The notes beneath the pieces are model-generated. The model worked only from the letters and a program-made list of their open reading frames with translations, made no database searches and was not told the DNA's origin. A program made the translations under genes and the position numbers. This document shows, in pieces, positions 26,272-35,524 of a DNA stretch of 64,000 nt; position 1 is the stretch's first letter; every line of letters starts with the position of its first letter. Source of the stretch: Nocardioides daedukensis (GTDB lineage: Bacteria > Actinomycetota > Actinomycetes > Propionibacteriales > Nocardioidaceae); NCBI RefSeq assembly GCF_013408415.1, contig NZ_JACCAA010000001.1:1798001-1862000 (forward strand), in the 5' to 3' direction.

Positions 26272-27608
26272 CAGTTCTCCCGAGATTGGTCGAAGGCCGC
26301 GGCCGCAGCCCGTGCTGCGGCCGGGAGTGCGTCCAGAACGGTCTGGATCGCCCGGTCGTCGTGCGCACCGGAGAGGAACCAGGTCTCGTAGGCCGACGGC
26401 GGCAGATAGACGCCGGCGTCGAGCATCGAGTGGAAGAAGGCGGTGTAGGCGGGCAGCGACTGGGCGTTGGCGTCGTCGAAGTTGCGCACCTCGCCGTCAC
26501 GGAAGAAGACCGAGAACATCGTCCCCGTGGCCTGGATCCGGTGAGGCAGCCCGGCGGCGGTGAAGGTCTCCGTCACGGCTGCCTTGATCGTCTCGCCCGC
26601 GGCGGTGATGTGGTCATAGACCTCATCGGTGGCCAGGCGCAGCGTGGCCAGTCCAGCGGTGGTGGCGATCGGGTTCCCGCTCAACGTGCCGGCCTGGTAG
26701 ACCGGCCCCTCGGGAGACAGGCGCGACATCACGTCGGCACGGCCGCCGAACGCAGCTGCCGGGAAGCCGCCGCCCATCACCTTGCCGAAGGTGATCAGGT
26801 CGGGGCGCCAGCCCTCGTGTGCGCCGTCGAGGCCCCACTGGCCCTGCCTGCTGGCGCGGAACCCGGTCATCACCTCGTCGGAGATGAACAGGGCGCCGTG
26901 CTCGCGGCAGGTGTCGGCGAGCAGCTTGTTGAAGCCGGGCAGGGGTGGGACCACGCCCATGTTTCCCGGCGCGGCCTCGGTGATCAGTGCCGCAATCTTG
27001 TGCCCGTGCTCGGCGAAGACCGCTGCCAGGGCCTGGGGGTCGTTGTAGGGGATCACCAGCGTCTCGGCGACGAACGCCTCCGGTACGCCGGGGGTGCTGG
27101 TCACCGCGTGGGTGGCCAGGCCGGAGCCGGCCTGGGCCAGCAGGGAGTCGACGTGGCCGTGGTAGCAGCCGGCGAACTTCACGATCGTGTCGCGACCGGT
27201 GAATCCGCGGGCCAGCCGGATCGCCGACATGGTGGCCTCGGTCCCCGACGACACGAAGCGGACCTTCTCGATCGGCGTGCGCGTGACGATCTCCTCGGCC
27301 AGCTCGACCTCGGGAACCGTCGGGGTGCCATAGGAGGTGCCGCGTGAGACTGCCTCGGTCACCGCCTCCTGCACCTGCGGGTGGGCGTGGCCGAGCAGCA
27401 TCGGTCCCCACGAGCAGATCAGGTCGACGTAGTCGTTGCCGTCGACGTCGGTGAGCCAGGCGCCACGGGCCGAGCGGATGAACCGCGGGGTCCCGCCGAC
27501 GGCGTTGAAGGCCCGGACGGGTGAGTTCACTCCCCCCGGAGTCACTCGTTGCGCTCGGGCGAAGAGGTCGGCCGAGCCGGTGGGCGAGACAGGTCCTGCG
27601 GAAGTCAC
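26271..27608 (-). CDS. hemL: Glutamate-1-semialdehyde 2,1-aminomutase
   Basis: 445-residue PLP enzyme that makes 5-aminolevulinate from glutamate-1-semialdehyde, the C5 route of haem synthesis. PLP lysine K276 in [18 protein letters not shown]; other family stretches are [23 protein letters not shown] and [13 protein letters not shown] start at 27608; an overlapping ATG upstream is out of frame. It heads the operon that continues with phosphatase, tlpA, ccdA, resB and ccsB, tying haem precursor supply to cytochrome c assembly. Its partner hemA lies 6 kb away. Confidence 0.97.
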   Translation of the reverse strand: MTSAGPVSPTGSADLFARAQRVTPGGVNSPVRAFNAVGGTPRFIRSARGAWLTDVDGNDYVDLICSWGPMLLGHAHPQVQEAVTEAVSRGTSYGTPTVPEVELAEEIVTRTPIEKVRFVSSGTEATMSAIRLARGFTGRDTIVKFAGCYHGHVDSLLAQAGSGLATHAVTSTPGVPEAFVAETLVIPYNDPQALAAVFAEHGHKIAALITEAAPGNMGVVPPLPGFNKLLADTCREHGALFISDEVMTGFRASRQGQWGLDGAHEGWRPDLITFGKVMGGGFPAAAFGGRADVMSRLSPEGPVYQAGTLSGNPIATTAGLATLRLATDEVYDHITAAGETIKAAVTETFTAAGLPHRIQATGTMFSVFFRDGEVRNFDDANAQSLPAYTAFFHSMLDAGVYLPPSAYETWFLSGAHDDRAIQTVLDALPAAARAAAAAFDQSREN

Positions 27609-27929
27609 CGGGTCATTGTCGCCGACCGGGACAAGCCGCGCACATCGGCGTGCCTCCCGGCGTACTGCCCGCGTGCCGCACGACGTACCCCTGGTGGCCC
27701 GGGCGCGCTCGGCGTCGTACCGAAATTTCCTGTCCGAATCGCGTCATGCCCTCCTGAGTGGACCGTTTAATCACCGAGAGCGCAGGGAACAGGCTTCTCA
27801 GCAAACGAGATGGGCATCACAGAAATAGTGTGGCGCGTAACTCATCATGAGACACTTCGTTTATTGAGTGCCTGGGCTTGAGGGAGCGGCAGGTTCGCAG
27901 AACGACATCCATATGGGGAGATTCACTCA
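27609..27929. other. 321-bp intergenic region between divergent hemL and a lytic transglycosylase gene
   Basis: The half nearest hemL is GC-rich; from about 27720 to 27929 the sequence is clearly richer in A/T than the surroundings and probably holds promoters for both genes. A GGGGAG ribosome site lies about 10 nt before the transglycosylase ATG. I looked for a c-di-AMP (ydaO-type) riboswitch, which often precedes cell-wall hydrolase genes in actinobacteria, and could not recognise its conserved core. No ORF of note. Confidence 0.6.
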
Positions 27930-29207
27930 ATGAAGACCACACGCTTGTCACGGTTCCAGAAGGGCGCGGCGCTCGTGCCGCTCGGCGTCCTTTCTGCTGC
28001 GTGCACTGTGAGCCTGCTTGGCGTCGGCGCCGTCGGCCCCACTCTTGCCTCCGCGTCCGACCAGTCCCGCCTGCCTGACGGCACCTCGGTGCCGAGCCAG
28101 GCCATCGAGGACCCGGCCAGCTTCTCGGCCCCGGGCTCGATCGGTCTCGGCGTCCCGCAGGGCTCGGGCGAGCGGATCGTCCAGGCAGCCTCGACCAACG
28201 GGATCCCGTCGGCCGCGCTCGCCGCCTACCAGCGCGCAGCGACCGTCATCAACTCCGCCGACGCCAACTGCAACGTCCCGTGGCAGCTGCTCGGCGCCAT
28301 CGGCCGCGTCGAGTCCGACCACGGTCGCTACGGCGGCAACAGCCTCGGCAAGGACGGCGTCTCGCGTCCCGGCATCTACGGCATCGCCCTGGACGGCACC
28401 AACAAGACCCAGAAGATCACCGACACCGACGCCGGCCAGTACGACCGCGACGCGAAGTTCGACCGCGCCGTCGGCCCGCTGCAGTTCATCCCCTCGACCT
28501 GGTCGGTCGTGGGCGTGGACGCCGACAGCGACGGCAAGCGCAACCCGCAGGACATCGACGACGCCGCCCTGGCGGCCGCCGTCTACCTCTGCTCAGGCAA
28601 CGACGACCTGTCGACCGACAGCGGCCAGCGCGAGGCGGTCTACCGCTACAACCACTCGAACGAGTACGTCGACCTGGTGCTCAGCATCATGAAGGCCTAC
28701 CAGCAGGGTGATTTCACCTCGGTCCCGAACAACACCACGTCGGCCTCCTACATCCCGCCGACCTACAACTTCACCCGCCCGACCAACGGCGCGCTGATCG
28801 GCGCCCCGGGCAAGGTCAAGCCTCCCAAGAACGGCAGCTCCAAGCCGGGCAAGGGCAACAGCTCCACCCCGGGTTCGAGTGACCCCGGCACCACCGACCC
28901 GGGCACCTCGGGTCCGGGCACCTCCGACCCGGGCACGCCCAGCGTCCCCGGCGGCGACCCGGTCAAGAAGGTCGAGGAGACCATCAAGAAGGTCACCGAG
29001 CCGGTCCAGGAGGTCATCGACCCGGTGGTCGAAGGCGTCATCAAGCCGGTCGACAACCTGATCTCGACCGCGCTGGCCCGCACCCTGTGCGTGGTCGCGA
29101 TCCCGGGCACCCCGACCTACAGCAAGTGCGTGAGCATGCTCGTCGGCCAGGAGCACACCGACGGCATCATCACCCAGGTGCTGCGATCCCTCGGGCTCGC
29201 TCGCTGA
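27930..29207 (+). CDS. Secreted lytic murein transglycosylase with Pro/Gly-rich tail
   Basis: 425 residues: signal peptide (about 1-42), a lytic transglycosylase domain (about 95-250) with the catalytic Glu in GAIGRVESDHGRYGG (about E128) and the substrate-groove segment AVGPLQFIPSTW, then a repetitive region (about 285-345) rich in Ser/Gly/Pro/Thr with repeated DPGT units, and a C-terminal segment with two cysteines. It cleaves glycan strands to 1,6-anhydro products outside the membrane. Monocistronic: own upstream region and a strong terminator behind it. Confidence 0.88.
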   Translation: MKTTRLSRFQKGAALVPLGVLSAACTVSLLGVGAVGPTLASASDQSRLPDGTSVPSQAIEDPASFSAPGSIGLGVPQGSGERIVQAASTNGIPSAALAAYQRAATVINSADANCNVPWQLLGAIGRVESDHGRYGGNSLGKDGVSRPGIYGIALDGTNKTQKITDTDAGQYDRDAKFDRAVGPLQFIPSTWSVVGVDADSDGKRNPQDIDDAALAAAVYLCSGNDDLSTDSGQREAVYRYNHSNEYVDLVLSIMKAYQQGDFTSVPNNTTSASYIPPTYNFTRPTNGALIGAPGKVKPPKNGSSKPGKGNSSTPGSSDPGTTDPGTSGPGTSDPGTPSVPGGDPVKKVEETIKKVTEPVQEVIDPVVEGVIKPVDNLISTALARTLCVVAIPGTPTYSKCVSMLVGQEHTDGIITQVLRSLGLAR

Positions 29208-29217
29208 TCCAGTCATT

Positions 29218-29257
29218 CAGAGGGGCCCGGACTCCACACGGAGTCCGGGCCCTTCTG
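29218..29257 (+). terminator. Strong hairpin terminator after the lytic transglycosylase gene
   Basis: A 13-bp perfect stem (GGGCCCGGACTCC with 29240-29252) around the loop ACAC, extended by five more pairs including one G-U, followed by TTCTGCGT. It begins 11 bp after the stop codon. Confidence 0.85.
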
Positions 29258-29281
29258 CGTATCCGGATACCGGCGGCACAA

Positions 29282-29383
29282 ACAAAGTCACCGCATTCCC
29301 GCGGACAAAGTCACCGGGTACCGGGTGACTCTGGTGCTTCCCGGGCGAGATCTTGCCCGGGAAGCACCAGAGTTGCCCGGGAA
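29282..29383. repeat. REP-like hairpin cluster between transglycosylase terminator and hemB
   Basis: ACAAAGTCACCG occurs at 29282-29293 and 29305-29316. An 18-bp perfect inverted repeat (CTCTGGTGCTTCCCGGGC, 29329-29346, with 29355-29372) encloses an 8-nt loop, and GCCCGGGAAG recurs just after it. The AGTCACC/GGTGACT pair (29309-29330) makes a third element. No coding frame fits. It may serve as a terminator for hemB on the minus strand or be a mobile palindromic repeat. Confidence 0.8.
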
Positions 29384-29404
29384 GTCAGGCCAACTGAGCG
29401 CTGA

Positions 29405-30382
29405 TCAGGCGCGCAGCAGGCGAGCGGCTTCGGCTGCCCAATAGGTCAACACCACGTCGGCGCCAGCGCGCCTGATCGAGGTGAGCGTCTCCAGGATCGC
29501 CGCCTCACGGTCGATCCAGCCGTTGGCGGCGGCGGCCTCGACCATCGAGTACTCCCCCGAGATGTTGTAGGCAGCGACCGGCACGTCGACGGCGTCGCGG
29601 ACCCGGCGTACGACGTCGAGGAAGCCCATCGCGGGCTTCACCATCACCATGTCGGCGCCTTGGGCGATGTCCAGCAGGGCTTCGCGCACGCCTTCGACTC
29701 CGTTGCCGGGGTCCTGCTGATAGGTGCGCCGGTCACCCTCGAGCGAGGAGTCCACGGCCTCACGGAAGGGACCGTAGAAGGCGGAGGCATATTTCGCCGA
29801 GTAGGCCAGGATCGAGACGTCGTCGTGCTCCGCAGCATCGAGCGCCTCACGGATCACGGCCACCTGGCCGTCCATCATCCCGCTCGGTCCGACCATGTGT
29901 ACGCCGGCTGCCGCATGTGCGCGGGCCATCTCGGCGTACGCCTCGAGCGTCGCGTCGTTGTCCACCCGGCCGCGCGCGTCCAGGACGCCGCAGTGACCGT
30001 GGTCGGTGAACTCGTCGAGGCACAGATCGCTCATCACCGTGATCGAGTCGCCGACCTCGGCGACCACGTCGCGGATCGCCACGTTGAGGATGCCGGACGG
30101 GTCGAGCGCACCGGAGCCCGTGGCGTCCTTGCGCTCGGGGACGCCGAAGAGCATCACGCCGCCCAGGCCCAGCTCAGCAGCCTCGACGGCGGCCGCGACC
30201 AGGGAGTCACGACTGTGCTGTACGACGCCGGGCATCGAGGCGATCGGAACCGGCTCGGTGATGCCCTCACGCACGAACATCGGCAGGACCAGCTGTCGCG
30301 GCTGGACCGCGGTCTCGCTGACCATCGCACGGACGGCCGGGGTCGCCCGGAGGCGACGGGGACGGACTGTGGGGATCTGCAT
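29405..30382 (-). CDS. hemB: Delta-aminolevulinic acid dehydratase (porphobilinogen synthase)
   Basis: 325 residues. It condenses two 5-aminolevulinate molecules to porphobilinogen. Active-site lysines are in [16 protein letters not shown] and [10 protein letters not shown]; the [17 protein letters not shown] segment is the metal-binding region found in the family. Start chosen at the ATG of [12 protein letters not shown] (30382) with GGAG 6-7 nt upstream; the open frame extends 15 codons further into a copy of the dispersed repeat and is not believed. Last gene of the hemA-hemC-cobA/hemD-hemB series. Confidence 0.96.
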   Translation of the reverse strand: MQIPTVRPRRLRATPAVRAMVSETAVQPRQLVLPMFVREGITEPVPIASMPGVVQHSRDSLVAAAVEAAELGLGGVMLFGVPERKDATGSGALDPSGILNVAIRDVVAEVGDSITVMSDLCLDEFTDHGHCGVLDARGRVDNDATLEAYAEMARAHAAAGVHMVGPSGMMDGQVAVIREALDAAEHDDVSILAYSAKYASAFYGPFREAVDSSLEGDRRTYQQDPGNGVEGVREALLDIAQGADMVMVKPAMGFLDVVRRVRDAVDVPVAAYNISGEYSMVEAAAANGWIDREAAILETLTSIRRAGADVVLTYWAAEAARLLRA

Positions 30383-30394
30383 GTCTCCATCCTC

Positions 30395-30420
30395 GCCGAC
30401 CCGTCGCGAATTCACAGCCT
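30395..30420. repeat. Single copy of the GTGAATTCAC-type dispersed repeat
   Basis: GCCGACCCGTCGCGAATTCA followed by CAGCCT lies just upstream of the hemB start, in the 85-bp gap to the cobA/hemD gene. One base of the core differs (GCGAATTCAC). It reads as coding (VNSRRVG) in the extended hemB frame, which is how it can mislead start prediction. Confidence 0.85.
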
Positions 30421-30467
30421 GCGGCACCCGCAGATGTGGTTCGCGACCGGTCGGTTCGTGGTGAACC

Positions 30468-32150
30468 TCAGCTGCTGGTAGCCCGGCGGCGTGCCGACGG
30501 CTTGCGGTCCGACGGCTTGGTCACCGGCTGCCCGGCCTCGATCAGCGAGGTACGGCGGGTGGCGCCGAAGTCGGCCAACGCGTCGACGAGCTCCTCGACC
30601 GCAGGCTTCGCCGCCATCACGTCGACCCGCAGGCCGTGCTCCTCGGCGGTCTTCGCCGTGGCCGGGCCGATCACCGCGATGATCGTCGAGGCGTGCGGCT
30701 TGCCAGCGATGCCGACCAGGTTGCGCACCGTGGAGGACGAGGTGAACACGACCGCGTCGAACTTGCCCGACTTGATCGCGTCGCGCGTCGGCGCCGGAGG
30801 CGGAGTGGCCCGCACCGTGCGATAGGCGGTGACGTCGTCGCACTCCCAGCCCAGGTCGATCAGGCCCGCCACCAGGTTCTCGGTGGCGATGTCTGCTCGG
30901 GGCAGGAAGACCCGGTTGATCGGGTCGAGTACGTCGTCATAGGGCGGCCAGTCCGCGAGCAGACCCGCAGCCGACTGCTCACCGGAGGGGACCAGGTCTG
31001 CGCGCAGACCCCAGGCCGCGATCGCGGCTGCGGTCTTGTCACCGACGGCAGCGATCTTGAGGCCGGAGAAGGCACGCGCGTCGAGGCCGTACTCCTCGAA
31101 CTTCTCGCGGACCGCCTTGACCGCGTTGACCGAGGTGAAAGCGATCCACTCGTAGCGTCCCTCGACCAGGCCGCGCACGGCCTTGTCCATCTGCTGCGGG
31201 TTGCGCGGGGGCTCGACCGAGATGGTCGGCACCTCCTCGGGGACCGCGCCGAAGCTGCGCAGGCCCTGGGTCAGCGAACCGGCCTGCTCCTTGGTGCGCG
31301 GCACCAGGACGCGCCAGCCGAACAGCGGCTTGGTCTCGAACCAGGACAGCGTCTCGCGCAGGTTGACGACCTCACCGATCACGGTGATCGCCGGCGGCGC
31401 CATCTTCGCCGCGCGGGCGTCGGCAGCAATCCGTTCCAGCGTCGAGGTGACCGTGGTCTGGGTGGTGCTGGTCCCGGACTGGGTCATCGCCACCGGGGTG
31501 TTGGCGGCGCGGCCCTCGGTGATCAGCGACTTGGCGATCTCACCGATCGAGCCGACGGCGGAGAGGAGCACCAGCGTCCGGTTGTCGGCGTACCGGCTCC
31601 AGTCGACCTTGTCGCCACAGGTGACGACGGAGACCTCGCGGTTGTTCTTCGTGGTCAGCGGCACGCCGGCGTACGCCGCGACCGCGGTGGCCGAGGAGAC
31701 GCCGGGCACGATCTCGAAGCCGATGCCGGCCTTGGTGCAGGCCTGCGCCTCCTCGGGACCCGAGGCATAGAAGAACGGGTCACCGTTCATCAGGCGTACG
31801 ACGCGCAGCCCGCGCTTGGCCTGCTTCACGACGACCTTCGACCGGTTCGCGTGGGTCAGCGGCTGCCCGTCCTGGCCGAAGCCACCATCGACGAACTCGG
31901 GACCACCGACCTCCTCGAGGGTCTCGTTGCCGTCCTCGTCGGTGACGAGGCGGGGCTCGGGCAGGCCGAGCACCGCCCGGACGAGCTGCTCGTGCTCGGG
32001 AAGCTCGGTGATGACGACGTCGGCCTCACGCAGGAGGCTGGCCGCACGCACCGTCAACAGGTCGGGGTCGCCCGGCCCGCTACCGACGAAGGCCACCCAG
32101 CCCTTTGCCTGCGAGGGGATGGTCTCGGTCTTGATCTTGGATCCAGTCAT
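30468..32150 (-). CDS. cobA-hemD: Uroporphyrinogen-III C-methyltransferase / uroporphyrinogen-III synthase fusion
   Basis: 560 residues with two enzymes in one chain. The N-terminal half (about 17-265) is the SAM-dependent methyltransferase, with [27 protein letters not shown] and [16 protein letters not shown]; it starts the sirohaem/cobalamin branch. The C-terminal half (about 275-545) is HemD, with ITVIGEVV linking, [15 protein letters not shown] and [12 protein letters not shown], and closes the tetrapyrrole ring. The fusion is common in actinobacteria. It lies 4 bp overlapped with hemC upstream. Confidence 0.94.
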   Translation of the reverse strand: MTGSKIKTETIPSQAKGWVAFVGSGPGDPDLLTVRAASLLREADVVITELPEHEQLVRAVLGLPEPRLVTDEDGNETLEEVGGPEFVDGGFGQDGQPLTHANRSKVVVKQAKRGLRVVRLMNGDPFFYASGPEEAQACTKAGIGFEIVPGVSSATAVAAYAGVPLTTKNNREVSVVTCGDKVDWSRYADNRTLVLLSAVGSIGEIAKSLITEGRAANTPVAMTQSGTSTTQTTVTSTLERIAADARAAKMAPPAITVIGEVVNLRETLSWFETKPLFGWRVLVPRTKEQAGSLTQGLRSFGAVPEEVPTISVEPPRNPQQMDKAVRGLVEGRYEWIAFTSVNAVKAVREKFEEYGLDARAFSGLKIAAVGDKTAAAIAAWGLRADLVPSGEQSAAGLLADWPPYDDVLDPINRVFLPRADIATENLVAGLIDLGWECDDVTAYRTVRATPPPAPTRDAIKSGKFDAVVFTSSSTVRNLVGIAGKPHASTIIAVIGPATAKTAEEHGLRVDVMAAKPAVEELVDALADFGATRRTSLIEAGQPVTKPSDRKPSARRRATSS

Positions 32151-33091
32151 GACTGCTGCCTTCTAGCTGGTGAGTCGATCAGTTCTGCCGCGCCCTCTTC
32201 GAGCATCCCGGCCGCCAACCGGTTGCCCACTTCTGCCGCTTCGGCGAGCGGGCCGCTCGCCGACCGGCGGATGTCCACCGACCCGTCAGGGGCCAGGGCG
32301 ACCGCACGCAGCCACACCTCCGGCCCGTCGGCTTCCTCCACGATCTCCGCGAGCGCTCCGACCGGGGCCGAACAGCCCGCCTCGAGCGTCCGCAGGACGG
32401 CGCGCTCGGCCTCGACCGCAGCCCGGGTGAACGGGTCGTCCAGGTGCTCGCGCAACTGTGCTTCCAGGGTGGTGTCCTCGGCGCGGCACTCGATCGCCAG
32501 CGCGCCCTGGCCGGGAGCCGGGAGCATCTGGATCGGGTCGATGGTCTCGGTGACCACGTCGAGCCGGTTGATCCGGGACAGCCCTGCGCGGGCAAGGACG
32601 ACGCCGTCGGCCGCGCCGGAGGTGACCTTGCCCAGGCGGGTGTCGATGTTGCCGCGCAGGCCGACGATCTCCAGGCCCAGGCCGAGCGCGTGCAGCTGCG
32701 AGGCTCGCCGGGGTGAGCCGGTGGCCACGACGCTGCCGACCGGGAGCTCGCCCAGCGTCAGGCCGTCGCGGGCGACGAGCACGTCGCGCGGGTCCTCCCG
32801 GGGCGGCACCGCGGCCAGGGCGATGCCCTCGGCCGCTCCGGTCGGGAGATCCTTGAGCGAGTGCACGGCGACGTCGACGCGGCCGTCGAGCAAGGCGTCG
32901 CGCAGGGCGCTGACGAAGACCCCGGTGCCGCCGAGCGTGTGCAGGGGGGCTCGGCTGATGTCGCCCTCGGTGGTGACGTCGACGAGCTCGACCTCGACGC
33001 CGAGGCGTTCGGCGATCAGGTCGGCGATCTGCCCGGACTGGGTCCGGGCCAGCAACGAGGCACGGGTGCCGATGCGAAGTGTCTGGGTCAT
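32147..33091 (-). CDS. hemC: Hydroxymethylbilane synthase
   Basis: 314 residues. It polymerises four porphobilinogens to hydroxymethylbilane. N-terminal LRIGTRASLLARTQSGQIA, the Arg/Asp catalytic region VHSLKDLPTG, and the cofactor cysteine in EAGCSAPVGALAEI are all present. ATG at 33091 overlaps the hemA stop by 4 bp, and its own 3' end overlaps the cobA/hemD start by 4 bp. Normal length. Confidence 0.96.
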   Translation of the reverse strand: MTQTLRIGTRASLLARTQSGQIADLIAERLGVEVELVDVTTEGDISRAPLHTLGGTGVFVSALRDALLDGRVDVAVHSLKDLPTGAAEGIALAAVPPREDPRDVLVARDGLTLGELPVGSVVATGSPRRASQLHALGLGLEIVGLRGNIDTRLGKVTSGAADGVVLARAGLSRINRLDVVTETIDPIQMLPAPGQGALAIECRAEDTTLEAQLREHLDDPFTRAAVEAERAVLRTLEAGCSAPVGALAEIVEEADGPEVWLRAVALAPDGSVDIRRSASGPLAEAAEVGNRLAAGMLEEGAAELIDSPARRQQS

Positions 33092-34389
33092 GAGTGGCGC
33101 TCCGGGCTGGTGACGGCGTCGACGGCGTCCGGGTGCAGGGCGAAGAGCTCCGCCAGGGCAGTGGCATAGGAGACCGCACCGGTCTCGTTGGCCAGTTCCT
33201 TGACCCGGATCGTGGGCTGGTGCAGAAGCTTGTCGGCGACTCGGCGTACGGCCTGCTCCACCTCGGCACGCGAGGCCGGGTCGAGCTCCGGCAGCCGGGT
33301 CAGCAGGCGTTCGATCTCGGCGTCCACGACACCGGTGGCCATCGTGCGCAGGGCGACCACGGTCGGGGTGACGCTGGCCTGTCGCCGTGCGTTGACGAAC
33401 GCCCGGATCTCCTCGGTCACGATCGACCGGACACCCTCGACCTCGCGCGCACCCTCGGTGTGGGAGAGCTCATCGGCGAGGCGGCGCAGGTCGATCACGG
33501 TGACGCCGGGCAGTGCGGCCACGCCCTCCTCGATGTCTCGCGGCAGGGCGAGGTCGAGGAACACGATCGGTTCGAGGTTTCCGGCCCGGGCTGCGGCGAC
33601 CTGGTCGGTGGTGATCACCACGCCGGACGCGCCGGTGCACGAGATCACCACGTCCGCCTGCGCGAGTACGTCGTGCAGCTCGGTGAGCGCGAGCGCGCGG
33701 GCGGAGTATTCGCCGGCCAGACGGTCAGCGTTGCTGGCGGTGCGGTTGAGCACCGCGATGTCGGCAGCCCCCAGGCGCGAGACCGTGGCGGTCGCCAGAC
33801 CGGCCATCGCACCGGCACCGACCACGGCGACCCGCTTGTCGGCCAGGGAGCCGATCTCGACGGTGGCCAGGTCGAGCGCCGCGGTGACCATCGAGGGCGC
33901 AGCCCGGTCGATGTCGGTCTCCGCGTGGGAGCGCTTGCCGACTCGCAGTGCCTGCTGGAACAGCGAGTTCAGTGCCGGACCGACGGTGCCGACCTCCTGG
34001 CCGTGACGCAGCGCCTCACGCGCCTGGCCGAGGATCTGGCCCTCCCCGACGACCATCGAGTCGAGTCCGGACACGACGTGGAACAGGTGCGAGACCGCGC
34101 CGTCGTCATAGTGCACGTAGAGGCTGGAGAGCAGGTTGTCGGCGAGCGAGAACTCGCTGCCGCGCTCGCACAGCAGCCGCGACAGCTCCTCGACACTGCC
34201 GTGGAAGCGGTCGACCTCGGCATAGATCTCGAGGCGGTTGCAGGTGGCCAGGACGGCGGCCTCGGTGACGTGCTCACAGGAGGTGACGTCGGCGATCAAC
34301 TTGTCGACGCCGCTGGGCTCGAGCGAGAGCTGCTCGAGCACCTCGACGGGTGCGGTGCGGTGGGAGATGCCCACGACCAGGATGCTCAC
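33088..34389 (-). CDS. hemA: Glutamyl-tRNA reductase
   Basis: 433 residues. It reduces glutamyl-tRNA to glutamate-1-semialdehyde, the committed haem step. N-terminal VVGISHRTAPVEVLEQL, catalytic cysteine in VLATCNRLEIYAEVDRFHG, and NADPH-binding VVGAGAMAGLATATVSRLG are visible. GTG start at 34389, overlapping the rex stop by 4 bp; the open frame upstream of this runs through rex and is a shadow. Control by Rex would couple haem synthesis to NADH/NAD balance. Confidence 0.96.
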   Translation of the reverse strand: MSILVVGISHRTAPVEVLEQLSLEPSGVDKLIADVTSCEHVTEAAVLATCNRLEIYAEVDRFHGSVEELSRLLCERGSEFSLADNLLSSLYVHYDDGAVSHLFHVVSGLDSMVVGEGQILGQAREALRHGQEVGTVGPALNSLFQQALRVGKRSHAETDIDRAAPSMVTAALDLATVEIGSLADKRVAVVGAGAMAGLATATVSRLGAADIAVLNRTASNADRLAGEYSARALALTELHDVLAQADVVISCTGASGVVITTDQVAAARAGNLEPIVFLDLALPRDIEEGVAALPGVTVIDLRRLADELSHTEGAREVEGVRSIVTEEIRAFVNARRQASVTPTVVALRTMATGVVDAEIERLLTRLPELDPASRAEVEQAVRRVADKLLHQPTIRVKELANETGAVSYATALAELFALHPDAVDAVTSPERHS

Positions 34390-35133
34390 GAGGTCTCCTC
34401 GGACTTGCGCTGCTCGTGATAGGCGAGGATCTGCAGCTCGATGGACAGGTCGACCTTGCGGACGCCGACACTGTCGGGCACGGTCAGCACGGCGGGGGCG
34501 AAGTTGAGCACGCTGGTGATGCCGGCCGCGACCATCCGGTCCGCGACGTCCTGGGCGGCGTGCGCGGGAGTGGCGATCACGCCGATGGCGACGCCCTCCT
34601 CGGCGATGATCTTCTCGAGGTCGTCGAAGGGTCGCACTGCGAGGCCGGCAACTTCCTTGTCGGTGAGTTCCTCGGCGGCGTCGAGCAGTCCGACGATGCG
34701 GAAGCCGCGCGAGCGGAAGCCGGAGTAGTTGGCCAGGGCGTGGCCCAGGTTGCCGATGCCGACGATGACGACGGGCCAGTCGTGGGTCAGGCCGATCTCG
34801 CGGGCGATCTGGTAGTGCAGGTAGGCCACGTCGTAGCCGACCCCGCGCGTGCCGTAGGAGCCGAGGTAGGACAGGTCCTTGCGGAGCTTGGCGCTGTTCA
34901 CCCCGGTCGCGGTCGCGAGTTCCTCGCTCGAGCACGTCTCGGTGCCCTGCTCGACGAGTCCGGTCAGGGCGCGCAGGTAGATCGGGAGACGGGCGACGCT
35001 CGCCTCGGGGATGTGGCGGACCGGAGATTCCTCGACGCCGTCTCGCGCGGCGTCGGCGTCGGCGATCGCAACCCCGTCAGGGCTGCTCGTCGCGGACGTC
35101 CGTGAGGTCAATGTTCTCGTCTCCAGTGGCCAC
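34386..35133 (-). CDS. rex: Redox-sensing transcriptional repressor Rex, apparent +1 frameshift near the N-terminus
   Basis: Body: IPEASVARLPIYLRALTGL, an N-terminal winged helix with VNSAKLRKDLSYLGSYG, and a Rossmann NADH domain starting VVIVGIGNLGHALANY; Rex senses NADH/NAD and represses respiratory and haem genes. The best start is GTG 35133 (Val-Ala-Thr-Gly, as in Streptomyces Rex) with GAGGAG 6 nt upstream, but that frame stops after 18 codons at TGA 35077-35079. The Rex body lies in the +1 frame and joins if the ribosome slips at CCC-TGA-C. In the body frame itself only TTG (35111 or 35180) or CTG starts exist. Overlaps hemA by 4 bp. Confidence 0.9.
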
Positions 35134-35188
35134 AGGGCACTCCTCGAGACCCACTGGAATGTGGGTGCCGATCCCTGCAACGACGATC

Positions 35189-35217
35189 ACTTTAGGAGTT
35201 TGTGAACGGAAGGACAA
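35189..35217 (-). promoter_or_regulatory. Probable rex promoter with overlapping Rex half-site
   Basis: On the minus strand: -35 TTGTCC (35217-35212), a 17-nt spacer and -10 TAAAGT (35194-35189), predicting a start near 35182, about 50 nt before the GTG at 35133. The spacer contains TTCACAA (35206-35200), one arm of the Rex consensus TTGTGAA-n-TTCACAA; the other arm is degenerate, with only its ACAA end matching at 35214-35217. This would let Rex repress its own gene. Inferred by pattern only. Confidence 0.55.
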
Positions 35218-35284
35218 AACGAGTCGATCGGCGGACTACCACAGGTGAGATGACTCACCTCCACGGGGGTCCGGCAAGGTAGGG

Positions 35285-35524
35285 TCATTCGGCCAGTGCG
35301 GAGCGCAGCCTCTCCTCGCTCACCCGCCAGAAATCGTGCTGCTTGCCGTCGACCATGGTCACGGGTACGTCGTCGGTCCAGCGCTCGGCCAGCTCGGGGT
35401 CGGAGTCGATGTCGATCTCCACGAACGACTCGCCCAGGTCGCGGCAGACCCGGTCGATCACGAGCCTGGCCTCCTCGCACAGGTGGCACTCGGCGCGCGA
35501 GTAGAGCGTGACCCGCGCGGTCAT
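35285..35524 (-). CDS. Glutaredoxin-like protein
   Basis: 79 residues with a thioredoxin fold. The N-terminal redox motif is YSRAECHLCEEARLVI (CxxC at about 13-16), and the cis-Pro is in DDVPVTMVDG. It is the short glutaredoxin-like (DUF836) protein usually found before hemA in actinobacteria (Rv0508 position). It starts overlapping the end of the acyl-CoA ligase gene by 4 bp. A small hairpin (AGGTGAG at 35243-35249 with 35254-35260) follows its stop and may end this transcript before the rex promoter. Confidence 0.85.
   Translation of the reverse strand: MTARVTLYSRAECHLCEEARLVIDRVCRDLGESFVEIDIDSDPELAERWTDDVPVTMVDGKQHDFWRVSEERLRSALAE

Noticed and set aside
27720..27929. c-di-AMP (ydaO-type) riboswitch before the lytic transglycosylase gene
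   Set aside because: Such elements often precede wall hydrolases in actinobacteria, but I could not find the conserved core or a convincing fold by eye. A covariance-model search would settle it.
30383..30427. Longer hemB start adding [11 protein letters not shown] and more
   Set aside because: These codons come from a dispersed repeat copy; the ATG at 30382 has a ribosome site and matches the usual HemB N-terminus.
34390..34935. Extended 615-codon frame for hemA
   Set aside because: The extra part is an Arg-rich shadow inside rex; GTG 34389 overlaps the rex stop and begins the normal HemA N-terminus.
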